23,332 bases of DNA. Source: Fluviibacter sp039805725 (GTDB taxonomy: Bacteria; Pseudomonadota; Gammaproteobacteria; Burkholderiales; Rhodocyclaceae). The notes beneath the pieces are model-generated. The model worked only from the letters and a program-made list of their open reading frames with translations. It did not search any database and was not told the DNA's origin. Shown one piece after another: positions 1 to 7,684 of the stretch. The stretch spans positions 1 to 23,332 of the forward strand of contig JBDLTT010000007.1 of NCBI GenBank assembly GCA_039805725.1, given 5' to 3'. Numbering within the stretch: the stretch's first letter is position 1; every line of letters starts with the position of its first letter. Both the position numbers and the translations under genes were made by a program.

Positions 1-22
1 CTGTCTTCCTATAGGAACCCGC

Positions 23-556
23 ATGCCCAAAGAACTCTCCATAAAAAAACTGGAATCAATCGCCGTCGATGCCCTAGAAGATATCAAAGGGCGAGACATC
101 ATCATTGTCAATACGACGAAGGTTTCACAGATGTTCGAACGAATTATTCTGGCGAGTGGTGACTCAAACCGCCAGGTGCGTTCATTGGCGCGCAGCGTGG
201 CCGACAAGGTGCGCGAGGCGGGGGGTGAGGTGTTGTCTGTTGAAGGCGAAGAGATGGGCGAATGGGTACTGGTCGACCTTGGACCCGTCGTCGTGCACAT
301 CATGCAGCCGGCTGTCCGTATACACTTTGATCTCGAAGGCCTGTGGGGTCAGGGTAAGCCGGCCGGCGTTGTGGCCGAGAAGGCGGCAAAGAAGGCAGCG
401 TACACTGCGGCAGAAAAAGCTTTGGAAAAAGCATCGGGCGAAAAGAAGACTGCGACGAAAAAGCCGGCCGCCAAGAAACCCGCTGCCAAGAGGCCAGCCG
501 CAAAGAAGCCTGCTGCTAAAAAACCAGCGGCGAAGAAAGCTCCCGCCCGTAAATAA
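23..556 (+). CDS. rsfS: Ribosomal silencing factor RsfS with a long basic C-terminal tail
   Basis: RsfS (formerly YbeB/DUF143) binds ribosomal protein uL14 on the 50S subunit and blocks subunit joining when nutrients are short. The 177-aa product has the family core in residues 1 to about 105: an N-terminal helix with the typical ALEDIKGRDI segment, the ASGDSNRQVRSLA stretch, GEEMGEWVLVDLGPVVVHIM and a final FDLEGLW. RsfS is usually about 105-120 aa, so residues 106-177 are an extra tail rich in Lys, Ala and Pro that ends in repeated KPAAK units. The ATG at 23 has AGGAA at 13-17, five bases upstream. It is followed 8 bases later by rlmH, the usual rsfS-rlmH pairing. The gene upstream, expected to be nadD, lies outside the window. 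The family call is secure; the role of the tail is not known to me. Confidence 0.95.
   Translation: MPKELSIKKLESIAVDALEDIKGRDIIIVNTTKVSQMFERIILASGDSNRQVRSLARSVADKVREAGGEVLSVEGEEMGEWVLVDLGPVVVHIMQPAVRIHFDLEGLWGQGKPAGVVAEKAAKKAAYTAAEKALEKASGEKKTATKKPAAKKPAAKRPAAKKPAAKKPAAKKAPARK
461..535 (+). repeat. Five tandem 15-bp units encoding [K/R]PAAK in the rsfS tail
   Basis: Five consecutive 15-base units encode KPAAK, KPAAK, RPAAK, KPAAK and KPAAK, followed by a related KAPARK at the C-terminus. The units use different synonymous codons: all four Pro codons and several Ala codons occur. The DNA identity has therefore decayed while the peptide is kept. The pattern resembles the Lys/Ala/Pro tails of histone H1-like bacterial proteins. 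It is a protein-level repeat and not a mobile or CRISPR repeat. Confidence 0.85.
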
Positions 557-564
557 GCTGCTGC

Positions 565-1035
565 ATGAAGTTGCATCTGATCAGCGTTGGTCAACGCTTG
601 CCCAATTGGGCCGAGACCGCCTGCGCCGATTATTTAAAGCGTTTCCCGCGCGCGCAGCCAATTGTGCTGCATGAAATCAAGGCTGAGCCGCGTACCGGTA
701 ATCGCACAGCGCAGCAGATCATGGACGCCGAAGCGGTGCGCATCGAATCGCTAATACCAGCCGGTGCACGCCGGGTGATACTCGATGAGCGCGGCGCTGA
801 CCTGACGACGGTGAATTTGGCCAAGCGGCTGGAAAATTGGCAGCTGGAGGCGCAGGACGTCGCGCTAGTCATTGGTGGCCCTGATGGAATCGCGCCGGCA
901 CTCAAGGAGACCGCGCACGAAATGATTCGCCTGTCGTCGATGACGCTGCCGCATGCGCTAGCCCGCGTGCTCTTGGCCGAGCAGCTTTATCGGGCGACTA
1001 CGGTTTTGTCCGGCCACCCTTACCATCGCGAGTGA
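565..1035 (+). CDS. rlmH: 23S rRNA (pseudouridine1915-N3)-methyltransferase RlmH
   Basis: RlmH is a SPOUT-class methyltransferase that uses S-adenosylmethionine to methylate N3 of pseudouridine 1915 in helix 69 of 23S rRNA, acting on assembled 70S ribosomes. The product is 156 aa, the family's normal length. It begins MKLHLISVGQRLP, carries the VIGGPDG loop (about residues 101-107) of the SAM-binding knot and ends with the diagnostic HPYHRE, whose Tyr-His is needed for activity. The start follows the rsfS stop by 8 bases, and the next gene, maf, begins 6 bases after its TGA. The three genes therefore look like one operon. Nothing is missing or odd. Confidence 0.96.
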   Translation: MKLHLISVGQRLPNWAETACADYLKRFPRAQPIVLHEIKAEPRTGNRTAQQIMDAEAVRIESLIPAGARRVILDERGADLTTVNLAKRLENWQLEAQDVALVIGGPDGIAPALKETAHEMIRLSSMTLPHALARVLLAEQLYRATTVLSGHPYHRE

Positions 1036-1041
1036 CATCTT

Positions 1042-1647
1042 GTGGAAACGATTTGGCTCGCTTCTAAAAGTCCACGCCGTGCCGAGTTGTTGCACGACAT
1101 GGGGGTGCCTTTCGAGGTGCTTCAGTTCACCGCCGCGGATGGTATCGCCTACGAAGTTGATGAGTCCGCACTTCCTGGCGAGTCACCGCATGACTATGTT
1201 CGGCGCGTTGCTTTTGATAAAGCGCTGCACGCTATCTCTTATCTAAAAGACCGGGTGCTGCCACGACGTCCATTGCTATCGGCAGACACAACCGTGGCGA
1301 TCGGTGGTCAGATTCTGGGTAAGCCAGCCGATGCGGGGGAGGCACGCGCGATGCTGTCGGTACTTTCCGGCCAGATGCATGAAGTGCTCACCGCCGTAGT
1401 GGTGGTTGATGGCGACCAGATCCGTCAGGCGCTATCCGTGAGTCGAGTGCATTTCATGTCCTTGTCGGATGTAATGATCGAACGCTATATCGCCAGTGGC
1501 CAGCCCTTCGACAAGGCCGGTGGCTATGGCATTCAGGGCCATGCCGGCATTTTTGTAACCGAGATGCAAGGTAGCTTTACCGGTATCATGGGTCTGCCGG
1601 TGCACGAGACGGCACAGTTGCTCGAACCACTCGGCTTTCAGATCTAA
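1042..1647 (+). CDS. maf: Maf-family nucleotide pyrophosphatase, YhdE type (dTTP/UTP)
   Basis: Maf proteins hydrolyse non-canonical or surplus nucleoside triphosphates to the monophosphate and pyrophosphate. The 201-aa product starts with the family signature ASKSPRRAELL (residues 7-17) and keeps the acidic LSADTTV segment, KPADAGEARAML and the DKAGGYGIQG motif. The match of DKAGGYGIQG and GLPVHET to E. coli YhdE favours the dTTP/UTP-specific group over YceF, by inference. The start is GTG at 1042, 6 bases after the rlmH stop; a TTG at 1040 is in another frame. The stop TAA (1645-1647) overlaps the stop TAG of the opposite-strand gene at 1644-1646, so the two genes meet tail to tail with no space for a terminator. 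In many betaproteobacteria rng follows directly; here it does not. Confidence 0.94.
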   Translation: METIWLASKSPRRAELLHDMGVPFEVLQFTAADGIAYEVDESALPGESPHDYVRRVAFDKALHAISYLKDRVLPRRPLLSADTTVAIGGQILGKPADAGEARAMLSVLSGQMHEVLTAVVVVDGDQIRQALSVSRVHFMSLSDVMIERYIASGQPFDKAGGYGIQGHAGIFVTEMQGSFTGIMGLPVHETAQLLEPLGFQI

Positions 1648-2750
1648 GGCAATAACGACAAGATTGCCTCGGCCGCGATGGTTGCGCCATCCCGTGGCAG
1701 CGAAGGCTGCAAAGCTTGAGCCATGACCTGAGCGACGGCTTTGGTAAAGCTGCCTTCGCGCAGACTGGTCAACGGGAGTTCGGCGCAACGTGCAGTCGAC
1801 TGTAGCCACTTAATGAGCACCGGCTGTTCTGGCCAATCGGGGCGTTTGACATAGAGAACCGGCATGCCCACGAGAGCCGCCTCGACAAAGGTGCCGTAGC
1901 CCGGTTTGCAGATGACTGCATCGCAGCCGGCCAGGAGATCGCAAAAGTTCCAGTCGTGACGCCAGCGCAGGGTGTCGGCATTGATGATGCCCCGCGCCGG
2001 ATCGCCCTGGGCTGCTAATCCAGGCTGATTCGCTACCAGCAGGTTCAATTGATTTTGAAGCGGCCATTGATCGAGCGGTAGTGCAGTTTCGATACCGCCC
2101 ATGCCAATCAGTATTCGAGGTTGATGAGGGTACGGAAGATCATCGTGCAGCCCTTGTGCGATTTCGTGGCGGGGCAGACTGCTTACAGCACCGACCGGCG
2201 GCAGGATCTGCTCTTGCCGGCCGCGCATGGGCATCCCCGGTGACAGACGTAGTGCGCACGTGGTGTTATCGTAAACGCTAGCCAGTCGGTTTAGGACAGC
2301 GGCACTGTCCGGTAAGTCTGCAAAGTAAGCCTGAGCCATATCAGCCCAGTTGAGCGAGCTTACGGCAATGTTGGGTATGTCGAGCGCCTGTCCGGCAGCG
2401 AGGGGGAGGTCGCCGATATTGCTGACGATCAGGTCAGGTTGCGCTGCTCGGACGATCGCGCTGGCTTTCGCCAGATGTGTCGCCCAATGGTGTTCTCGTT
2501 GCTGATAACGCTGCCAGCTGGCAGTGACATCGACATGGAGTGCATCGTGCATCGTGAATCCGATGTCACAGTCGTAGGCGACATGCACAAATGGTCTGTG
2601 AATCCGCTGGCATAAGGTCTCGATCGGGAGCGCACTCCAAACCGTCAGTTCAATGTCCGGACGCAACGCAAGTAGCGCATTGCATATGGGGGCGGCCTGC
2701 CCCAGGTGGCCAAGACCGTGCGCGCTGATGGCGAACAACAGCCGTGGCAT
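1644..2750 (-). CDS. GT-B-like protein resembling the N-terminal half of L-arabinokinase; function unknown
   Basis: The 368-aa product has a glycosyltransferase GT-B-like two-domain layout. Visible elements are an N-terminal Rossmann start LLFAISAHGLGHLGQ (residues 4-18), YDCDIGFTMHDALHVD (59-74), the domain-ending IVSNIGDLPLAAGQALDIP (108-126), LRLSPGMPM (168-175) and a C-terminal donor-site-like segment CDAVICKPGYGTFVEA (276-291) followed by PVLYVKRPDWPEQP. From memory the same elements occur in the same order in the N-terminal domain of plant L-arabinokinase (SGHGFGHATR, then GKIGYGTVSEAL), but no GHMP-kinase half is present here. MurG-like glycosyltransferases are more distant alternatives. 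It lies 9 bases downstream of trhP and is probably co-transcribed with it. ATG at 2748-2750 is the start; no Shine-Dalgarno sequence is apparent. The fold is a good inference; donor, acceptor and activity are unknown. Confidence 0.75.
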   Translation of the reverse strand: MPRLLFAISAHGLGHLGQAAPICNALLALRPDIELTVWSALPIETLCQRIHRPFVHVAYDCDIGFTMHDALHVDVTASWQRYQQREHHWATHLAKASAIVRAAQPDLIVSNIGDLPLAAGQALDIPNIAVSSLNWADMAQAYFADLPDSAAVLNRLASVYDNTTCALRLSPGMPMRGRQEQILPPVGAVSSLPRHEIAQGLHDDLPYPHQPRILIGMGGIETALPLDQWPLQNQLNLLVANQPGLAAQGDPARGIINADTLRWRHDWNFCDLLAGCDAVICKPGYGTFVEAALVGMPVLYVKRPDWPEQPVLIKWLQSTARCAELPLTSLREGSFTKAVAQVMAQALQPSLPRDGATIAAEAILSLLP

Positions 2751-2759
2751 GTTTGCGGG

Positions 2760-4094
2760 TTAGTGCTCCGCCGGTGGCGTGGCGGTGATCATGTCTTCCG
2801 AGGGCGCTTCAAGCAGTCTTGCCAGATACGCGCCGTCGTCGTTCGCCGACCAGCTGTCGCCTTGCACCCAGACGGCATGACCCACGCCGCGACCCACATC
2901 AACGGGCTCGCGTTCGCGACCCTCGAGCGCGGTGATTTGAACAATACGGTTGCCAGAGGGGTGAATGACCTCGACCCAGTCGCCGACGTGAAACTTGTTG
3001 CGCACATCGATACGTACGGCATTGCGCTCTTGATCCCAGACCACATCGCCTGCGTATTGGCTGCGCCCCGACTCGGAATAGCCGCGCAGGTAGTTCTGGG
3101 TGTCCGAATCATGGTGACGTTGGTAAAAACCATCGGTGTAGCCACGATTAGCCAGCCCTTCGAGTTCGCCCAGTAGCGTGGGATTGAAGGGACGGCCGGC
3201 TTTGGCATCGTCGATGGCGCGACGGTACGATTGGCAAGTGCGGGCAACGTAATACGGTGACTTGGTGCGGCCTTCGATCTTGAGCGAATCGACCCCAATT
3301 TCGATCAAGCGCTCGACATGCTCGATGGCACGCAGATCACGCGAGTTCAGAATATAAGTGCCATGTTCGTCTTCTTCGATCGGCATCTGTTCGCCGATGC
3401 GGGTGGATTCTTCAATCACCATGGGTGGCATGGTATTACCGGTCAGGCCCGGCGTGGCTTCGGCCTCAGCATCCGGCTTGAGCTTGTAATCCCAGCGGCA
3501 GGAGTTGGTGCAGGTGCCTTGATTCGGGTCACGATGATTGAAATAACCCGAAAGCAGGCAGCGGCCGGAGTAGGCGATGCACAGCGCACCGTGCACAAAG
3601 ACCTCGAGCTCCATTTCAGGGCAGCGCTGGCGGATTTCGGCCACTTCGTCGAGTGACAGTTCGCGCGACAGAATGACGCGGCTGATGCCCATTTTTCCCC
3701 AGAAGCGGACGGTAGCCCAGTTAACCGTATTCGCCTGTACCGAGAGATGGATCGGCATTTCGGGAAAGCGCTCGCGCACCATGTCGATCAGGCCCGGATC
3801 TGCCATGATCAGAGCGTCTGGTTTTAGCGCTACCACCGGCGCCATGTCGTCTAGGTAGGTTTTGAGCTTGGCGTTATGGGGCGAGATGTTGCTCACCACA
3901 TAAAACGTCTTCTGTTTGGCATGCGCCTCGTCAATCCCTTCCTTGAGCGCCTCCAGCGTGCTGAATTCGTTATTGCGTACGCGCAGGCTGTAGCGCGGCT
4001 GGCCGGCATAGACGGCATCGGCACCAAAGGCAAAAGCCGTGCGCATCATGGTCAGGGATCCGGCGGGGGCAAGAAGTTCTGTAGGGTTCGGCAT
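2760..4094 (-). CDS. trhP: U32-family tRNA hydroxylation protein TrhP (YegQ)
   Basis: TrhP (YegQ) is a U32 'peptidase-like' protein needed for prephenate-dependent 5-hydroxylation of tRNA uridine 34. The 444-aa product follows E. coli YegQ almost segment by segment: TELLAPAGSLTMMRTAFAFG at the N-terminus, YAGQPRYSLRVRNNEF (29-44), MPIHLSVQANTVNWATV (113-129), VILSRELSLDE and EDEHGTYILNS. Four cysteines at 172, 179, 195 and 199 (LCIAYSGRCL and CTNSC) are the expected Fe-S cluster ligands. RlhA (YdcP), the 23S rRNA hydroxylase of the same family, is longer and matches less well. The reading frame is open for 45 more codons upstream, but homology starts at MPNPTELLAP, so ATG at 4092-4094 is preferred. 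It is divergent from rng across only 34 bases. Confidence 0.92.
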   Translation of the reverse strand: MPNPTELLAPAGSLTMMRTAFAFGADAVYAGQPRYSLRVRNNEFSTLEALKEGIDEAHAKQKTFYVVSNISPHNAKLKTYLDDMAPVVALKPDALIMADPGLIDMVRERFPEMPIHLSVQANTVNWATVRFWGKMGISRVILSRELSLDEVAEIRQRCPEMELEVFVHGALCIAYSGRCLLSGYFNHRDPNQGTCTNSCRWDYKLKPDAEAEATPGLTGNTMPPMVIEESTRIGEQMPIEEDEHGTYILNSRDLRAIEHVERLIEIGVDSLKIEGRTKSPYYVARTCQSYRRAIDDAKAGRPFNPTLLGELEGLANRGYTDGFYQRHHDSDTQNYLRGYSESGRSQYAGDVVWDQERNAVRIDVRNKFHVGDWVEVIHPSGNRIVQITALEGREREPVDVGRGVGHAVWVQGDSWSANDDGAYLARLLEAPSEDMITATPPAEH

Positions 4095-4128
4095 AGTAGA
4101 ATGATGTTGTTTAGGACGTATTTTACCC

Positions 4129-5589
4129 ATGGCTGAAAGTATCCTCATCAATTTCACCCCGCAGGAGACGCGCGTCGCCATTCTGGAGCAGGGTGTCGTC
4201 CAGGAGCTGCATATCGAACGCCATGCCACGCGAGGCCTCGTGGGGAATATCTATGTGGGTAAAGTGGTCCGGATTCTCCCCGGTATGCAGTCAGCATTTG
4301 TCGATATCGGACTGGAGCGTACAGGTTTTTTGCACGTTGCCGACATCTGGCAGGCCCGTATTGGCGAACCAGCCACGCGGGAAACACAGCCAATCGAAAA
4401 CGTCATCAACGAAGGTCAGACACTTCTGGTTCAGGTGATTAAGGACCCAATCGGAACCAAAGGCGCTCGTTTGGCGACGCAGATCTCGATTGCCGGCCGT
4501 ATGCTGGTGTATCTGCCGCAGGAAAAGCACATCGGTATTTCACAACGGATTGACGAAGCGGAACGCGAGGCGCTGCGTGAGCGACTGACACGTTTAGTGC
4601 CCGCCGATGAAGCCGGTGGCTTTATTCTGCGAACGATCGCCGAGACGGCCGATGACGACGCATTGCAGGATGATATTAGGTACCTGCGCAAACTGTGGGC
4701 CGACATCAAACAACAGATCACCACGGCGGCCGTGCCCTCACTGATTTATCAGGATCTCTCGCTAGCTCAGCGGGTACTGCGCGACTTCGCCAATCCGGAG
4801 ACCGAGCGCATTCTCGTCGATTCGCGCGAAACTTTCCAGAAATTGCAGGAGTTTTCCCGTATCTACGTACCGGGGATCGTCAATCTGCTGGAGCATTACA
4901 ACGAAGACCGGACACTCTTTGATCTTTATGGTGTTGAAGACGAGATTCAGCGAGCACTGGCACGGCGCGTCGACCTGAAATCGGGTGGCTATCTGATCAT
5001 CGATCAGACTGAAGCGATGACAACAGTCGATGTGAACACCGGTGGCTTTGTCGGTGTGCGCAACTTCGATGAAACCGTTTTCAAGACCAATCTGGAAGCG
5101 GCGCAAGCCATTGCCCGCCAACTGCGGTTACGTAACCTGGGTGGCATCATCATTCTCGATTTTATCGATATGGACCAGCCGGATCACCAGGAGGCGGTGC
5201 TGGCCGAACTACGCAAATGTCTGAGTCGTGACCACATGCGGATGACGGTTAACGGATTTACGGCGCTAGGCCTGGTCGAAATGACGCGCAAGCGCACGCG
5301 CGAATCTTTGGCGCGTGTTTTGTGCGAAACCTGTCCGACCTGCGATGGTCGCGGCCAGGTTAAGACTGCGCGCACCATCTGCTACGAAATTCTGCGCGAA
5401 TTGGTGCGTGAGTCGCGTCAGTTTATTGCGCGCGAATACCGCGTTATCGCCAGTCAGAAAGTGGTTGATTTGTTCCTCGAAGAGGAAGAGCAGGCGCTGG
5501 CGATGGCGTCGGACTTTATCGGCAAACCCATATCGCTCCAGGGTGAATCTGGGTATGGCCCGGAGCAATACGATATTGTTCTACTGTAA
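4129..5589 (+). CDS. rng: Ribonuclease G
   Basis: RNase G is a cytoplasmic endoribonuclease that cuts single-stranded AU-rich RNA; it matures the 5' end of 16S rRNA and degrades some mRNAs. The 486-aa length matches E. coli Rng (489 aa), without the long C-terminal scaffold of RNase E. An S1 domain spans about residues 38-125. The catalytic aspartates lie in MTTVDVNTGG (Asp301) and ILDFIDM (Asp344). The Zn-link is CETCPTC, with Cys402 and Cys405 as the expected ligands. The tail GYGPEQYDIVLL resembles Rng's. A weak AGGA (4113-4116) stands 12 bases before the ATG. The promoter must lie in the 34-base gap or inside trhP. The stop TAA is immediately adjacent to the stop codon of the convergent aldehyde dehydrogenase gene. 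Confidence 0.96.
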   Translation: MAESILINFTPQETRVAILEQGVVQELHIERHATRGLVGNIYVGKVVRILPGMQSAFVDIGLERTGFLHVADIWQARIGEPATRETQPIENVINEGQTLLVQVIKDPIGTKGARLATQISIAGRMLVYLPQEKHIGISQRIDEAEREALRERLTRLVPADEAGGFILRTIAETADDDALQDDIRYLRKLWADIKQQITTAAVPSLIYQDLSLAQRVLRDFANPETERILVDSRETFQKLQEFSRIYVPGIVNLLEHYNEDRTLFDLYGVEDEIQRALARRVDLKSGGYLIIDQTEAMTTVDVNTGGFVGVRNFDETVFKTNLEAAQAIARQLRLRNLGGIIILDFIDMDQPDHQEAVLAELRKCLSRDHMRMTVNGFTALGLVEMTRKRTRESLARVLCETCPTCDGRGQVKTARTICYEILRELVRESRQFIAREYRVIASQKVVDLFLEEEEQALAMASDFIGKPISLQGESGYGPEQYDIVLL

Positions 5590-7050
5590 TTAAAGCGCCA
5601 GGCAGACGTATTTGTAGGACAGATACTCATCCACGCCGTGTATCGAGCCTTCACGCCCGAAGCCTGACTGCTTTACGCCGCCAAAGGGCGCGACTTCGCT
5701 CGACATCAGACCCGTATTCACACCAACCATGCCGTACTCCAGCCGCTCGGAGATGCGGAAGATACGCGACGGATCACGGGTGTAGAAGTAAGAGGCGAGC
5801 CCGAACTCCGTAGCGTTCGCCATGCGCAAGGCTTCGGCTTCCGTTTTGAATGCAAAAAGCGGTGCAATCGGGCCGAAGATTTCTTCGTGCATCATGCGCA
5901 TATCTTCGCGTACCCCCTTGATGACGGTGGGTTGGTAATAAAGCCCACCGCGCGTATCAGGTTGCCCGCCGCAAACGACATGAGCCCCCTTGCTGACCGC
6001 ATCAGCCATCAGAGATTCGACTTTGGTCAGACCGGCAGCATCGATCAGGGGACCGATTTGCACGCCCGGATCAAATCCGTAGCCAACTGGTAGCTGGTTC
6101 ACTTTGGCCGCTAGTTTTTCGGCAAACGCATCCATGACATTGGCGTGCACCAGGAACCGGTTGGCACAAACGCAGGTCTGGCCGCTGTTTCGATATTTGG
6201 AGGCGATAGCGCCTTCGACGGCGGCATCGAGGTCGGCATCTTCGAAGACAATAAAGGGTGCATTACCACCAAGCTCCAGCGAGAGCCGCTTGAGCGTCGG
6301 CGCTGAGTCGGCCATAAGTAGACGGCCGACCTGGGTCGAGCCGGTGAATGAAAGTTTACGCACCCGCATGTCATCGGTAAGCGCACCACCAATCGCGGCT
6401 GCCGCGTCGGCATCGCCGGTCACCACATTAAATACGCCTGGTGGAATTCCAGCGCGTTCGGCCAGGACGGCCAGTGCCAGTGCCGTGATTGGGGTTTGTT
6501 CTGCGGGTTTAACCACGACGGTGCAACCCACGGCGATGGCGGGTGCGACCTTGCGGGTGATCATTGCTGCGGGAAAGTTCCACGGTGTAATGGCTGCGCA
6601 GACGCCCACCGGTTCACGCATGACGAGTAGGCGCTTGTCATTGGAATTTGGGGGTACGATCTCGCCGTTGATTCGTCGCGCTTCTTCAGAAAACCATTCA
6701 ACAAAGGAAGCCGCGTAGCCGACTTCGCCCAAGCCCTCGGCATAGGGCTTGCCGCCCTCTGCCGTAATCATGACTGCGAGATCGTCACGATGTTGCTGAA
6801 TCAGTTCAAACCAGCGACGGAGTGCGGTAGCGCGCACGCGCGCGGTTTGTGACCGCCAACTCGCAAAAGCGGCTTCAGCAGCGTCAATCGCGAGACGGGT
6901 TTCTGCTGCACCAGCATTACAGATTTCGGCAATAGTGTTGCCGGTGCCTGGGTCGCGAACTGCGAAGGTCTTGCCCGTGGTGACCCATTGGCCATTGATA
7001 TAAGTACCGGTTTGCAGCAGGCTGCGATCTTTGATTCTTGAGAGCGGCAT
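5590..7050 (-). CDS. gabD: NAD(P)+-dependent succinate-semialdehyde dehydrogenase family protein (GabD type)
   Basis: This soluble aldehyde dehydrogenase is of the GabD class, which oxidises succinate semialdehyde to succinate in GABA degradation and related pathways. The 486-aa product (E. coli GabD 482 aa) shows the cofactor-site Asn158 in ITPWNFP, Lys181 in VVVKPAEQTP, the catalytic base Glu259 in LSLELGGNAP and the nucleophile Cys293 in NSGQTCVCANR. The C-terminal VAPFGGVKQSGFGREG is typical. The QTCVCA pair of cysteines fits the redox-switch arrangement known in SSADHs. The frame is open for 27 further codons upstream, but family homology begins near MPLSRIKDRSL, so ATG at 7048-7050 was chosen. 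No GABA transaminase or transporter is adjacent, so the substrate is inferred from the family; glutarate semialdehyde is an alternative. Confidence 0.88.
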   Translation of the reverse strand: MPLSRIKDRSLLQTGTYINGQWVTTGKTFAVRDPGTGNTIAEICNAGAAETRLAIDAAEAAFASWRSQTARVRATALRRWFELIQQHRDDLAVMITAEGGKPYAEGLGEVGYAASFVEWFSEEARRINGEIVPPNSNDKRLLVMREPVGVCAAITPWNFPAAMITRKVAPAIAVGCTVVVKPAEQTPITALALAVLAERAGIPPGVFNVVTGDADAAAAIGGALTDDMRVRKLSFTGSTQVGRLLMADSAPTLKRLSLELGGNAPFIVFEDADLDAAVEGAIASKYRNSGQTCVCANRFLVHANVMDAFAEKLAAKVNQLPVGYGFDPGVQIGPLIDAAGLTKVESLMADAVSKGAHVVCGGQPDTRGGLYYQPTVIKGVREDMRMMHEEIFGPIAPLFAFKTEAEALRMANATEFGLASYFYTRDPSRIFRISERLEYGMVGVNTGLMSSEVAPFGGVKQSGFGREGSIHGVDEYLSYKYVCLAL

Positions 7051-7141
7051 AGTGAAATCTGAGAGTTCGGTCAGTGATTCGAAAGGGGGGCTGCGACAGA
7101 GAGTTGCGAAACAAACCTTCCTGCGCCACACTTGCCATCAT

Positions 7142-7678
7142 ATGATGTTCTGGCCTTCACCGCGACCCTCGCCGCTACCGGTGCTGACTCGCCGCCGCTT
7201 TTTTGGCCTGGCGATATTGGTGCTTGCCACGGTCGGCTGTTCAACAAGCGGCAGTAAGCGAGGCATGACGCATTTTGGTGGAGATAATCGACCGCCGGGG
7301 CCGCAGGGTCAGGAAGTCACCATCATGGCGATGCACCTGATTGACACGGGGTACAAATTCGGCGGCAAGAATCCTGAAGCCGGCGTGGATTGCAGCGGCA
7401 TGGTTAGTTGGCTCTATAACCAAGCGGCATCGTATCCGCTCAAAGGTAGCGCACGGGATATGGCCAAACGTGGTCGTCCAATATCGCCAGCCGAAGTCCG
7501 ACCGGGCGATCTGATCTTTTTTAATACACAGGGTTTTAGCTATTCGCACGTGGGTATTTATATTGGCGATCAGCGTTTTGTCCATGCCCCGAATAGTCGC
7601 GGCAAGGTGCGGATCGATCGGCTGGACCAGGGATGGTTTGCATCGCGATTCGAGGAGGCGCGCAGTTACTTTGATTGA
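7142..7678 (+). CDS. Exported NlpC/P60 peptidoglycan hydrolase, probable lipoprotein
   Basis: NlpC/P60 proteins are cysteine endopeptidases that cleave peptide bonds in peptidoglycan stem peptides or cross-links. The 178-aa product has an N-terminal export signal with RRR, a hydrophobic run FFGLAILVLATVG and Cys33 as a possible lipid-attachment site, although the lipobox is imperfect (ATVGC). The catalytic domain spans about residues 57-175: nucleophile Cys84 in GVDCSGMVSWLYN, His136 in YSHVGIYIG and a third polar residue His148 in FVHAPNS. PGDLIFF is also typical. No clear ribosome site precedes ATG 7142 or ATG 7145, and an in-frame GTG at 7181 would give a shorter signal starting just before TRRRFF; the true start is uncertain. 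It is divergent from gabD (91-base gap) and convergent with mtgA (6-base gap). Confidence 0.88.
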   Translation: MMFWPSPRPSPLPVLTRRRFFGLAILVLATVGCSTSGSKRGMTHFGGDNRPPGPQGQEVTIMAMHLIDTGYKFGGKNPEAGVDCSGMVSWLYNQAASYPLKGSARDMAKRGRPISPAEVRPGDLIFFNTQGFSYSHVGIYIGDQRFVHAPNSRGKVRIDRLDQGWFASRFEEARSYFD

Positions 7679-7684
7679 TCGCTC

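Noticed and set aside
1..14. Possible C-terminal end of an upstream gene (frame ending VFL then TAG at 12-14)
   Set aside because: Only four codons are visible; nadD is expected there from gene order but nothing in the sequence supports it.
172..205. Thought of tRNA or structured RNA in GC-rich stretch within rsfS
   Set aside because: No cloverleaf arms or CCA end could be folded; it is ordinary coding sequence.
461..535. Direct repeats considered as a CRISPR-like or mobile repeat
   Set aside because: They are contiguous in-frame 15-bp codon repeats without spacers, inside a conserved gene.
349..594. Minus-strand open frame with repeated AAGFLAAGFF units that looks like a membrane protein
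   Set aside because: It is the exact antisense of the Lys/Ala/Pro repeat in rsfS; the apparent hydrophobic repeats are a by-product of that composition.
4095..4229. 45-codon N-terminal extension of trhP overlapping the rng start
   Set aside because: The added residues have no family resemblance, and conserved homology begins at MPNPTELLAP.
7051..7131. 27-codon upstream extension of the aldehyde dehydrogenase
   Set aside because: It would start at a GTG with no family match; the 486-aa form agrees with GabD length.
7136..7147. Perfect palindrome CATCATATGATG at the start of the NlpC/P60 gene
   Set aside because: It arises from a doubled ATG start on the plus strand; 12-bp palindromes are expected several times by chance in a window of this size.
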